Below are positions 16,066-24,407 of a DNA stretch of 64,000 nt, piece by piece. The stretch covers positions 682,001 through 746,000 of the forward strand of contig NZ_SELP01000002.1 in NCBI RefSeq assembly GCF_004145845.1, in the 5' to 3' direction. The first letter of the stretch is position 1. Each line of letters begins with the position of its first letter. A program made the translations under genes and the position numbers. The DNA is from Loktanella sp. IMCC34160. GTDB taxonomy: Bacteria; Pseudomonadota; Alphaproteobacteria; Rhodobacterales; Rhodobacteraceae. The notes under the pieces were generated by a model that saw only the letters and a list, made by a program, of their open reading frames with translations, searched no databases and was not told the origin of the DNA.

Positions 16066-16743
16066 TCAGTCTTCGAACAGTTCCGACTGGTCCCCATCAT
16101 CGTCGTCCTCCCCGTCCTCGGAGGCTGAGAGGATCGCCCCGGGCGGCGGTCGGTTGTCCAACAGGCCCGCGGCACGCAGTTCCTTCAGCCCCGGCAGGTC
16201 GCGGGCGCTTTCCAGCCCGAAGTGATCAAGGAATTCCTGCGTGACGACAAAGGTCACCGGGCGGCCCGGTGTCATCTTGCGGCGGCCAAAGCGGATCCAC
16301 TCCATTTCCAGCAGTTGGTCAATCGTACCCCGGCTGACGCTGACGCCCCGGATCTCTTCGATCTCGGCCCGGGTGACGGGCTGGTGATAGGCAATGATGG
16401 CAAGGGTTTCGATCGCGGCGCGGCTGAGTTTCTTGACCTCGACCGTCTCCTTTTGCATCAGGAACCCAAGGTCCGGCGCCGTGCGGATCGCCCAGGCATC
16501 CCCCACGCGCACAACACGCACCCCCCGGCCTTCGTAGCGTTTGCGCAGATGCACCAGCGCCTCTGCCGGGTCGCAGCCGTGGGGCATCCGGCCCGCAAGA
16601 TCGCGCACCGTGACCGGGTCGGCGCTGGCAAACAGGATCGCCTCGACCATGCGTTCCTGTTCGCCCATGGGTGGGGCCTCGAACAGGCTGTCGTTGGGGG
16701 CTTTCACAGCCGCCTCGGGGGCGTCGGTGTCGTCTTCAGCCAT
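16066..16743 (-). CDS. scpB: Segregation and condensation protein B
   Basis: A 225-residue winged-helix protein with the ScpB core: RMVEAILFASADPVTVRDLA (about residues 31-50), then KLSRAAIETLAIIAYHQPVTRAEIEEIRG near 106-134 and a strictly family-like RGTIDQLLEMEWI. It dimerises and, with ScpA and Smc, forms the condensin complex that compacts and segregates the chromosome. The acidic C-terminus (EDGEDDDDGDQSELFED) is characteristic of this group. The chosen ATG lies inside the 3' end of scpA (8-base overlap). Confidence 0.92.
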   Translation of the reverse strand: MAEDDTDAPEAAVKAPNDSLFEAPPMGEQERMVEAILFASADPVTVRDLAGRMPHGCDPAEALVHLRKRYEGRGVRVVRVGDAWAIRTAPDLGFLMQKETVEVKKLSRAAIETLAIIAYHQPVTRAEIEEIRGVSVSRGTIDQLLEMEWIRFGRRKMTPGRPVTFVVTQEFLDHFGLESARDLPGLKELRAAGLLDNRPPPGAILSASEDGEDDDDGDQSELFED

Positions 16744-17527
16744 CGGGCGTGGTCTTTCTGCGAAGTTGGATCGGGGCAAAGGTTTCGGACTGGCGTATCT
16801 CGACCCGGCCTTCCTTGGCCAGTTCAAGCGAGGCCGCAAAGGTCGATGCGGTGGCCGATCGGCGGCGCTGCGGGTCCGCGTCCCAGCCGTCGGGGATATA
16901 GCTGGCGATGTCGGTCCAATCCCCGGCAAATCCGATCAGCCCACGCATCCGGTCCAGCGCCTGTTCCATGGTGAAAATCGCGTCCCGGTCCATGACGAAG
17001 GGCCGGAATTCATCCTTGGTGCGCAGCCGGGCATAGCCCTGCATCAGGTCCAGCAGGGTCGCCGTATAGGTGATCCGGCGGACGCGGGTCACGTCTTCAG
17101 TGATGCCACGGGCAAAGAAATCCCGGTCCTTCTGGTCGCGCGCCATCAGCTTGGCGGCATGGTCGCGCATGGCCTCCAACCGCTCCAGCTGGAACGCAAG
17201 GTGCGCGGCCAATTCCTCGCCCGATGGCCCCTCTTCCGAGGGGTCGGGCGGCAACAGCAGCCGCGACTTCAGAAAGGCCAGCCAGGCTGCCATGACAAGG
17301 TAGTCAGCGGCCAGTTCCAGCCGAAGCTGTTTGGCCTTCTCGACAAAGGTCAGATATTGTTCAGCCAGCGCAAGGATCGAGATTTGCCGCAGATCCACCT
17401 TTTGGGTCCGGGCCAGCATCAGCAACAGGTCCAGCGGCCCCTCATAGGCGCCCACGTCAACGATCAGCGCCTCGGCGGCAAGCCGGTCGCTGACACTGAC
17501 CACATCTTCCTGAAACTCTTCAGCCAT
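16736..17527 (-). CDS. scpA: Segregation and condensation protein A
   Basis: A 263-residue kleisin-like protein. The signature is VGAYEGPLDLLLMLARTQKVDL (residues about 25-46), with YLVMAAWLAFLKSRLLLP further on (helix-rich region), and a C-terminal winged domain. ScpA bridges the Smc head domains and recruits ScpB. The ATG giving MAEEFQED was chosen; it follows the nagZ 3' end by 7 bases on the same strand, and its own 3' end overlaps scpB by 8 bases, indicating an operon nagZ-scpA-scpB. Confidence 0.93.
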   Translation of the reverse strand: MAEEFQEDVVSVSDRLAAEALIVDVGAYEGPLDLLLMLARTQKVDLRQISILALAEQYLTFVEKAKQLRLELAADYLVMAAWLAFLKSRLLLPPDPSEEGPSGEELAAHLAFQLERLEAMRDHAAKLMARDQKDRDFFARGITEDVTRVRRITYTATLLDLMQGYARLRTKDEFRPFVMDRDAIFTMEQALDRMRGLIGFAGDWTDIASYIPDGWDADPQRRRSATASTFAASLELAKEGRVEIRQSETFAPIQLRRKTTPDG

Positions 17528-17534
17528 AAGGCCC

Positions 17535-18518
17535 CTATCCCAGCAGCGCCTCAAGTTCGGCGGAGAGGGCGGCAATGTCAACGTCCGGGGCCGGTTTGCG
17601 CAACGAAAGCGCGGTTTCCACCCGGGCGCGGGCAGGATCGGTCAAAGACCCGGCGGCGGCAGCGACGGCCTCCATCTCTGGCCCCTTGCCGTTGCAGTGC
17701 AAGACCACATCGCAGCCCGCCGCGACCGAGGCCGCCGCACGGTCGGCAATGCCGCCCGAAAGCGCCTCCATCGACAGGTCATCGGACAGTAGCAGCCCGC
17801 CAAAGCCGATGTCGGTTCGGATCATGTCGATCATCGCAGGGTTCTGGGTGGCGGGCCTTGGCCCCGCTTCGGGAAAGACCATATGCGCCGTCATTCCAAT
17901 CGGCAGGTCGGCCAGCGCGCGGAAGGGGGCGAAATCCCATGCTGTCGCCTCGGACAGGGGGACATCGGCGGTGGGCAATTCCTTGTGACTGTCCAGCGTG
18001 GCGCGGCCATGACCCGGCATATGCTTCATCACCGGCAGAACGCCGCCCGCCAGACAGCCTTTAGCCACGGCGCGGCCATTGCGGGCCACCTCTTCCGGTG
18101 TGGTGCCAAGGCAGCGGTTGCGCAGAAAGGGATGCGTTTCCGGACCCGCGATATCAAGGGTGGGAACGCAGTTCACATCAATCCCAACCGCACGAAGTTC
18201 GGCGGCTATCATCTTGTATCGAATGATAAATGCAGCTTCGGGATCGGTCGCTGACTGTGCCTGATCAAGGGGGGGGAGGTATTCGCGCCAATGGGGGGCA
18301 CGCATCCGCTGCACGCGACCGCCTTCCTGATCAATCAGGACCGGGGCATCCCAGCCGACACTGTCGCGCAGGTCCGCCGTCAGGCGGCGCAATTGGTCGG
18401 GCGTGTCCACATTGCGGGCAAACAGGATAAAGCCCACTGGGTTCGACGCCCGGAAAAACCCACGTTCCCAATCGGTTACAGACAGACCTTCAGGTCCGAA
18501 AATCGCCGCCGTTCGCAC
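17535..18518 (-). CDS. nagZ: Beta-N-acetylhexosaminidase (NagZ, glycoside hydrolase family 3)
   Basis: A 327-residue cytoplasmic GH3 enzyme with no signal peptide. It contains DQEGGRVQRMRAPH (residues about 83-96) and the diagnostic NagZ loop KHMPGHGRATLDSHKELP (about 161-178), which carries the catalytic His-Asp dyad. The segment LLLSDDLSMEALSGG carries the nucleophile Asp. NagZ removes N-acetylglucosamine from 1,6-anhydro-muropeptides in cell-wall recycling. The start is GTG at 18518, two bases past the SPOR gene's stop; this gives the usual short N-terminus (MRTAAIFGPEG). Confidence 0.92.
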   Translation of the reverse strand: MRTAAIFGPEGLSVTDWERGFFRASNPVGFILFARNVDTPDQLRRLTADLRDSVGWDAPVLIDQEGGRVQRMRAPHWREYLPPLDQAQSATDPEAAFIIRYKMIAAELRAVGIDVNCVPTLDIAGPETHPFLRNRCLGTTPEEVARNGRAVAKGCLAGGVLPVMKHMPGHGRATLDSHKELPTADVPLSEATAWDFAPFRALADLPIGMTAHMVFPEAGPRPATQNPAMIDMIRTDIGFGGLLLSDDLSMEALSGGIADRAAASVAAGCDVVLHCNGKGPEMEAVAAAAGSLTDPARARVETALSLRKPAPDVDIAALSAELEALLG

Positions 18519-18520
18519 GG

Positions 18521-19519
18521 TCAGCGGACCACAACCGGAACGCAATCGGTGTTTTCGGCAACCAGCGCGGCGCAGAACCGGCGGGCATCTGCCACGTCTT
18601 CGAACCCCATCGCCCGCAGGCGATAGAAGGTGCGTCCACCCCGGCTCGCCTCCTGGATCAAGCGCTCCTTGCCGGCAAGATAGTCGGTGAAGCGGCCGTT
18701 GAATCGGCGCCATTCCTCGGCGGCGATTTCCGGGCTGTCATAGGCGCCCAATTGGGCAAGGCTGGTGCCAACCGGGATTGTCGCTGTCGATACCAGAACC
18801 GTGGGATCAACGGGGGCAATCGGCGCTGCGGGGTCGGAGGAAGCCGCAGGGGCAGAGGCCACCACCAGACCGGCGGGGCGCGTCACCGGGCGCAGGCTGA
18901 CCGCGACGCCGGGCACGGTGCTGGGCACGATGTCGGCGATTACCGCGGACGGGACACCATTCACGGCGGTTTGCACGGGCGGGGTCGCGCCCTCTTCCAG
19001 ATCGGTCAGCGGTTCGGCCCCAGCGGCGATCTGATCGGCAAGGGCAAGGATCTGTTCAGCGGTCAGCGGTGCCTCGGACGGGGCCACGGCCGCGACATCA
19101 ATCGCCGTGTCCGGCTCGGCCAAGGGGGCCGCTTCGGTGATCTGTTCCGACGGGGAAACCTCTGTCGCCTCGGCCTCGGGCATGACAACCATGTCTTCGG
19201 CGGCAAGGCCGGTCGTGGCCGGGGCAAGCATCACCGTGTCTTCCGGCGGGGCCGCCTGCCCCTGCGCGGCGACGACATTGACCGCAAGACCGGTGTGATC
19301 GGCCACTTCGCCGCCGGGGTTGTCCGGAACCATCCGCATCGGGCCTTCCATGGCCCGAACCACCGGAACGCCGCTGATGTCGCGCATCACAAGGTTGTAG
19401 CCCCAGACGCCAACGCCAACGATCAGGCCAAGCGATACAATCGCCCCCGCCGCATTAACAACATTGCCTGCCCGAAGGGGGGCGCGCTGTTGCGCACCCT
19501 CAAGGGTAAAATCCGCCAT
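18521..19519 (-). CDS. SPOR-domain membrane protein
   Basis: A 332-residue protein with a short cytoplasmic N-terminus, a single transmembrane helix (residues about 20-43, NAAGAIVSLGLIVGVGVWGY), a long Ala/Pro/Glu/Thr-rich linker and a C-terminal SPOR domain (about 250-332, ending with RRFCAALVAENTDCVPVVVR). SPOR domains bind denuded glycan strands at the division site. The linker is very low in charge pattern complexity and would act as a flexible spacer. It is 81 bases downstream of argS on the same strand. The start MADFTLEG was chosen over an upstream ATG. Confidence 0.87.
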   Translation of the reverse strand: MADFTLEGAQQRAPLRAGNVVNAAGAIVSLGLIVGVGVWGYNLVMRDISGVPVVRAMEGPMRMVPDNPGGEVADHTGLAVNVVAAQGQAAPPEDTVMLAPATTGLAAEDMVVMPEAEATEVSPSEQITEAAPLAEPDTAIDVAAVAPSEAPLTAEQILALADQIAAGAEPLTDLEEGATPPVQTAVNGVPSAVIADIVPSTVPGVAVSLRPVTRPAGLVVASAPAASSDPAAPIAPVDPTVLVSTATIPVGTSLAQLGAYDSPEIAAEEWRRFNGRFTDYLAGKERLIQEASRGGRTFYRLRAMGFEDVADARRFCAALVAENTDCVPVVVR

Positions 19520-19600
19520 GTCTCGCCTCACTGCCTCCGAAGATACATCGCCTTCGGATGGTGTCTTGCGTTGCCTCAATCCACCCGGCGAAACGTGCGT

Positions 19601-21343
19601 TTACCGCATCTCGGTCGCCGGAGTTACGCCCAAGATACCAAGACCGGCCGAAATAACAACGGAAACACCCCGGATCAGCGCAATTTTGGCCTGGGATGTG
19701 GCCGGATCGCCCTCTTGCAGGAACCGCAGTGACGGATCTTCGTTGCCCCGGTTCCACAAACCGTGGAATTCAGACGCCAGTTCGTAAAGGTAGAAGGCCA
19801 CCTTGTGCGGCTCATGCCCCTTCGCGGCGATCTCGATCAGGCGCGGCCATTCGGCCAGTTTCTTCATCAGGGCGATTTCAGCGTCATGGGTCAGCACGCC
19901 AAGGTCGGCCGCCTGAAGGGTGGCATCATCCACGGCGATACCGGCCTCTGCCGCCTTGCGCAGGACCGAATGCACCCGGGCGCTGGCATATTGGACGTAG
20001 AAGACCGGGTTGTCCTTGGACTGCTCCAGCACCTTGTCGAAATCGAAATCCAGCGGCGCGTCGTTCTTGCGCGTCAGCATGTGGAACCGGGTCACATCCG
20101 CGCCCGCCTGTTCGACCACGTCGCGCAGGGTGACAAAGGTGCCCGCCCGCTTGGACATCTTGAACGGCTCGCCGTTCTTGTAGAGCTTCACCAGCTGGAT
20201 CAGCTTGATATCCAGCGGCACCCGGTTGTTCGACAGGGCGGAAACGGCGGCCTTCATCCGCTTGACATAGCCGCCGTGGTCGGCGCCGAAGACGTCGATC
20301 AACTGGTCAAAGCCCCGTTCGACCTTGTCGTAATGATAGGCGATGTCGGGCGCGAAATAGGTCCAGCCCCCGTCGGATTTCTTCACCGGGCGGTCCACGT
20401 CGTCGCCATGGGCGGTGGATTTGAACAGGGTCTGTTCGCGCGGTTCCCAATCCTCGGGCGTCTTGCCCTTGGGCGGCTCCAGCACGCCTTCGTAGATCAG
20501 GCCCTGCGCCGCCAGCCGCTCAATCGCGCCTTCGATCTTGCCCGTGCCATAAAGCGCCTTTTCCGAGCTGAAGACATCCATCTTCACGCCCAGAAGCGCC
20601 AGATCGCCCCGGATCATCTCCATCATGGCCTCGGTCGCAAACTCGCGCACGTCTGCCAGCCAGACCTCTTCGGGTTGGTCCAGCAGGCTGTCGCCGTACT
20701 TTGCCTTCAGCGCCTCGCCCACCTCGATCAGGTAGTCGCCGGGATAGAGCCCCTCGGCGATCTGCGGTTCCAGCCCGTTGGCCTCGCGGTAGCGTTCAAA
20801 GGCAGACCGCGCCAGCACGTCCACCTGCGCCCCGCCATCGTTGATGTAATATTCGCGGGTCACGTCGTAGCCCGCGAAATCCAGAAGGCTGGCCAGCGCA
20901 TCGCCAAAGACCGCGCCACGGGTATGGCCAACGTGCATCGGCCCCGTCGGGTTGGCAGACACATATTCGACGTTGACCCGAACCCCCTGCCCCATTGTCG
21001 AGCGGCCAAAGCCCGGATCGGTCAGCGCGGCACTGACCACGCCCTGCCACAGGTCCGTCGACAGCCGCAGGTTCAGGAATCCCGGCCCGGCGACCTCTGC
21101 CGTGTCGACACGGGCATCGGCCACCAGCCGCGCGGCCAGCGCCTCGGCAATGTCGCGCGGCTTCATCCCGGCGGGCTTCGCCAGAACCATCGCCGCATTG
21201 GTCGCCATGTCCCCATGGGCCGCATCGCGGGGCGGTTCGACCGCCACATTGGCAAGGTCAAGGCCCGCGGGCAGTTGCCCGTCAGCCATCATCGCCTCGA
21301 GCGAGGAGACGACAAGCGCGCGGATATCGGCAAAGAGGTTCAT
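19601..21343 (-). CDS. argS: Arginyl-tRNA synthetase
   Basis: A 580-residue class I aminoacyl-tRNA synthetase. The HIGH motif appears as [15 protein letters not shown] near residue 120-135, and the KMSKS region appears as [10 protein letters not shown] about residue 396. The N-terminal additional domain (about residues 1-110) and C-terminal DALR-type anticodon domain are both complete. It charges tRNA-Arg with arginine. Length matches the family. It is the first gene of the argS-SPOR-nagZ-scpA-scpB run. Confidence 0.96.
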   Translation of the reverse strand: MNLFADIRALVVSSLEAMMADGQLPAGLDLANVAVEPPRDAAHGDMATNAAMVLAKPAGMKPRDIAEALAARLVADARVDTAEVAGPGFLNLRLSTDLWQGVVSAALTDPGFGRSTMGQGVRVNVEYVSANPTGPMHVGHTRGAVFGDALASLLDFAGYDVTREYYINDGGAQVDVLARSAFERYREANGLEPQIAEGLYPGDYLIEVGEALKAKYGDSLLDQPEEVWLADVREFATEAMMEMIRGDLALLGVKMDVFSSEKALYGTGKIEGAIERLAAQGLIYEGVLEPPKGKTPEDWEPREQTLFKSTAHGDDVDRPVKKSDGGWTYFAPDIAYHYDKVERGFDQLIDVFGADHGGYVKRMKAAVSALSNNRVPLDIKLIQLVKLYKNGEPFKMSKRAGTFVTLRDVVEQAGADVTRFHMLTRKNDAPLDFDFDKVLEQSKDNPVFYVQYASARVHSVLRKAAEAGIAVDDATLQAADLGVLTHDAEIALMKKLAEWPRLIEIAAKGHEPHKVAFYLYELASEFHGLWNRGNEDPSLRFLQEGDPATSQAKIALIRGVSVVISAGLGILGVTPATEMR

Positions 21344-21419
21344 TTCGGCGTCTTTCTTGTGGGATTGGGCGCGGTTTAGCAGCTATGCAGCCAAGGTCAA
21401 CGGCGATGGCATCGGCGGC

Positions 21420-21620
21420 CCATGGGTCAAGACCCATGGTGACATTTGAGGGGCTCTGCCCCTCTGACCCTTCGGGCCATTCACCCCGGGATATTTTTGA
21501 CCCAAAGAAGGGGACTGGACAGGAGGTCCCTTCTTCTTTGGGTTCTCAATATCCTCGGGGGGCCATGAGCTTTCAGGTTGGGGGCGAAGCGCCCCCGGGT
21601 AAGGTGGGTTTTGACCCACC
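21420..21620. repeat. Palindromic intergenic element, copy B
   Basis: A second full copy of the element at 9687-9874. The right end (GGTGGGTTTTGACCCACC, 21603-21620) is nearly identical to copy A, while the left end has drifted to CCATGGGTCAAGACCCATGG (21420-21439), keeping its own palindromic symmetry. The interior again holds GGGGCTCTGCCCC, GGGATATTTTTGACCCAAAGAA and the facing TTCTTCTTTGGG...ATATCC. It fills the gap between argS and the dGTPase gene, both of which are on the minus strand. Confidence 0.75.
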
Positions 21621-21629
21621 ATTTCCGTC

Positions 21630-22796
21630 TCAGGTCACCCGGGTCTGTTCGATGATATCCGAACCGGTGAGCCGCGCGTGTTCCTGAATGGCGAAGCGGT
21701 CGGTCATGCCGCTGATGTAATCTGCCACGATCCGGGCCAGCGCCGCATCGCCCGTCGCCTCGGCCACATCCTTGCGCCATTGCTTGGGCAGGTGTTCGGG
21801 TTCGGCCATGAACAGCGGGAACAGGTCATTGATCGCCCCGGTCACGATGCGCCGCATCTCGACCACGGCGGGGGCCCGGTACATGCGCTGGAACAGGAAG
21901 CGGCGGATCACCTTCAGGTCGTCCCAAAGCGCCGGAGTGAACTGGATCACCATGCGTCCGGCGTGGCGGATGTCATGCACCGTGGCCGGGTCCAGATCGG
22001 CAAGATTGCGGCGGCCGACCCGGATCACGTCCTCGACCAGCACCCCGAAGAACCGGCGCAGCGCCTCGTGCCGGCGACGGTAGTAGTTCAGCCCCGGATA
22101 GGCGCGGTCCACCTCGGCGAAACATTCCCGCAGGATCGGCAGTTCGGCCAGTTCATCGGTCGAAAACAGCTCGGCCCGCAGCCCGTCGTGCAGGTCGTGG
22201 TTGTTATAGGCGATATCGTCGGCCAGCGCCGCAACCTGCGCCTCGGCGCTGGCGTGGGTGTGCAGCTCCAGATCGTGGCGTGCGTTGTAATCGGCCAGCG
22301 CATAGGGCCAGGGTTCGGCCACGGGACCATTGTGCTTGGCGATCCCCTCAAGCGTTTCCCAGGTCAGGTTCAGCCCATCCCATTCGGCATAATGCCGTTC
22401 AAGCGAGGTGACGATCCGCAGCGCCTGCGCATTGTGATCGAAGCCACCGTAGGGCTGCATCAGCGCGTCCAGCGCGTCCTCTCCGGTATGGCCAAAAGGC
22501 GGATGGCCCAGGTCATGGGCCAGCGCCACCGCCTCGGTCAGTTCGACGTTCAGGTCGAGTGCGGCGGCGACCGTCCGGGCCACCTGCGCCACTTCGATCG
22601 AATGGGTCAGGCGGGTTCGGAAATAATCGCCCTCGTGTTCGATGAAGACCTGCGTCTTGTGTTTCAGCCGCCGGAAGGCGGAGGAATGGATGATCCTGTC
22701 CCGGTCCCGCTGGAACGGGGATCGAAAGGTGCTTTCCTCTTCCGGGTACAGCCGTCCCCTGGCCGTGCCGGGCAAGGTCGCATAGGGGGCTGCCAT
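21630..22796 (-). CDS. dgt: Deoxyguanosinetriphosphate triphosphohydrolase-like protein (HD family)
   Basis: A 388-residue HD-domain protein. The metal site is built from FRRLKHKTQV, RTRLTHSIEVAQVART, the HD pair in LAHDLGHPPFGHTGEDAL, and a distal Asp in ALADDIAYNNHDL. This is the pattern of dGTPase-like proteins (EC 3.1.5.1), which hydrolyse dNTPs to the nucleoside and tripolyphosphate. Its C-terminal GITNDLFPLFMAEPEHLP-like region is typical of the alphaproteobacterial type. Specificity for dGTP is not certain from sequence. Confidence 0.88.
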   Translation of the reverse strand: MAAPYATLPGTARGRLYPEEESTFRSPFQRDRDRIIHSSAFRRLKHKTQVFIEHEGDYFRTRLTHSIEVAQVARTVAAALDLNVELTEAVALAHDLGHPPFGHTGEDALDALMQPYGGFDHNAQALRIVTSLERHYAEWDGLNLTWETLEGIAKHNGPVAEPWPYALADYNARHDLELHTHASAEAQVAALADDIAYNNHDLHDGLRAELFSTDELAELPILRECFAEVDRAYPGLNYYRRRHEALRRFFGVLVEDVIRVGRRNLADLDPATVHDIRHAGRMVIQFTPALWDDLKVIRRFLFQRMYRAPAVVEMRRIVTGAINDLFPLFMAEPEHLPKQWRKDVAEATGDAALARIVADYISGMTDRFAIQEHARLTGSDIIEQTRVT

Positions 22797-22869
22797 GGGG
22801 CCTCCGCGCTTTGCCTGTGTCTGTTCTGCCTGTGTTGTCTATAGCGCGGGCCGGGACCGGGCGGTAGGG

Positions 22870-23778
22870 CTAAAGCCGTGCCAGCAACCGTCCTTCGAAG
22901 GGCCGCGCGACGGGGCGGGCGGCGATCATCGGCTTTGGGTTGATCATCATCTCGGGGAACAGCGTGGCAAGTTCCCTTTGAAGGGCGCTGCCCGGTGCGC
23001 AAAGGTGATCCCCGACAAAGAAGCTTTCCGACCAGACCCCGTTCGACAGGACCACCTCGTGCCGGTCTAACATGACGTGGTAGTAGGTCACTTCGGGCCG
23101 GGGCGCCCGGTGAATGCGGTCCCCGTCCACAAGCGCCATGGCGGGGCACAGCACCTCTTCCGTGCCCATGACGAGTTCGGCCCGCCAGTCTTCGACCAAT
23201 ACCCGGTGCTGGGGCGACACCAGAAGATCGACGGGGTTGCCAAAGGCCCCCGCGGCGATCCGCACTGGCGCAAGATCGCCATGCCCCACAACGGTGCGCC
23301 GTCCGATCCAGCGGATCGGCTGCGCGCCATGATCGCGGGTCAGGACAAGATCCCCGACCGACAGATCCTCGACCCGGCGTTCCGATCCATCCCCCATCCG
23401 CAGAAACGCGCCCGCGACAAAGCACATCGGGCCAAGGTCGTTCACGTTAAATTCGTTCGGCCCGTTGACCCAGGTTGCGTCGGTGACGGTGCTTCCGTCG
23501 GTCAGGATCGTCCCATCCGAAGGCGTGAAATAGGTCGATCCGTCTGCGGTGTAGAAGGTGACCCCAACAACGGTGACCCCGTCGATCACCACCTCGTCCC
23601 CGACGAAAAGCCCGATCACCTCGCTACCGTTAATCGCATCCCCCGACCCGGCGGTGATGGTGCCGCTGTCGTCCGCATCGTCGATCGAGATCCGTCCGAC
23701 GACGACCGTATGGGGCAACGGCGGCGGCAGGGACGGATCGAAATCCCCCGCGATTGTCTGATCGGTATAGATCGCCAT
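22870..23778 (-). CDS. Hint-domain protein (Hint_2 type), likely secreted
   Basis: A 302-residue protein in two parts. Residues 1 to about 115 are Asp/Gly/Thr-rich with repeated short beta motifs (e.g. VFTITAGSGD-like GTITAGSGDAINGSEV). From about 118 a Hedgehog/intein fold begins at CFVAGAFLRMGDGSERRVEDLSVGDLVLTRDHG, with the C-terminal signature MLDRHEVVLSNGVWSESFFVGD. The leading Cys is conserved but the terminal Asn/Cys+1 of self-splicing inteins is absent, so protein splicing is unlikely. No classical signal peptide is seen. Function unknown; such proteins are common in Rhodobacterales. Confidence 0.65.
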   Translation of the reverse strand: MAIYTDQTIAGDFDPSLPPPLPHTVVVGRISIDDADDSGTITAGSGDAINGSEVIGLFVGDEVVIDGVTVVGVTFYTADGSTYFTPSDGTILTDGSTVTDATWVNGPNEFNVNDLGPMCFVAGAFLRMGDGSERRVEDLSVGDLVLTRDHGAQPIRWIGRRTVVGHGDLAPVRIAAGAFGNPVDLLVSPQHRVLVEDWRAELVMGTEEVLCPAMALVDGDRIHRAPRPEVTYYHVMLDRHEVVLSNGVWSESFFVGDHLCAPGSALQRELATLFPEMMINPKPMIAARPVARPFEGRLLARL

Positions 23779-23999
23779 GCAAACAGGCCCTCGTCGGTGT
23801 CGCCCCCCTGTTGGCACAAGGGTTCGGACGAGAACTTCGAACAGTGCTGCTAAATTTCCCCTAAAACCGGAACGGATGTTCCGCGAATTTGATGCGAATT
23901 GCAGGGATGTCCGTTTCGGCGTCGGACCGTGCGGGGGCCTTGTTGACCCCCTGCCGCGGGCCTATATTCAGCAAAGACACGACATAGACGGATCACCCC

Positions 24000-24326
24000 A
24001 TGCTGACCTTGCCGCCAACCGTAACCGAACGTGCCTTTGCCCGCCTTGCCGAGATCGGCGCGGCCGCACAGGGCAAGGCGCTGCGCGTTGCCGTCGAAGG
24101 GGGCGGATGTTCCGGGTTCCAGTACGAGATCGACCTCGACACCCCGAAAGACGATGACCTTGTGCTGGAAGGTCAGGGTGAAACGGTCGTGGTGGATTCC
24201 GTCTCTTTGCCGTTCCTTGCCGGGGCGACCATCGACTTCACCGAGGAACTGATCGGCGCGCGTTTCGCGATCGACAATCCGAACGCAAGCTCGTCCTGCG
24301 GCTGCGGGACGTCATTTTCGATCTAG
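24000..24326 (+). CDS. erpA: A-type iron-sulfur carrier protein (HesB/IscA/ErpA family)
   Basis: A 108-residue A-type carrier. The three cluster-binding cysteines are at VEGGGCSGFQY (about residue 37) and the C-terminal SCGCGTSF (about residues 101-103), the exact A-type pattern. These proteins receive an Fe-S cluster from the scaffold and pass it to client enzymes. ErpA versus IscA cannot be resolved with certainty without context; no isc or suf genes are nearby, which favours ErpA. Confidence 0.85.
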   Translation: MLTLPPTVTERAFARLAEIGAAAQGKALRVAVEGGGCSGFQYEIDLDTPKDDDLVLEGQGETVVVDSVSLPFLAGATIDFTEELIGARFAIDNPNASSSCGCGTSFSI

Positions 24327-24407
24327 AGCGCCCCTAGTTGCGGGTTGCGATTTCGTAACCATCCCTGTCTATTGTTCCTGAAACGGAAATAATCCGGGCA
24401 GGCGCAG

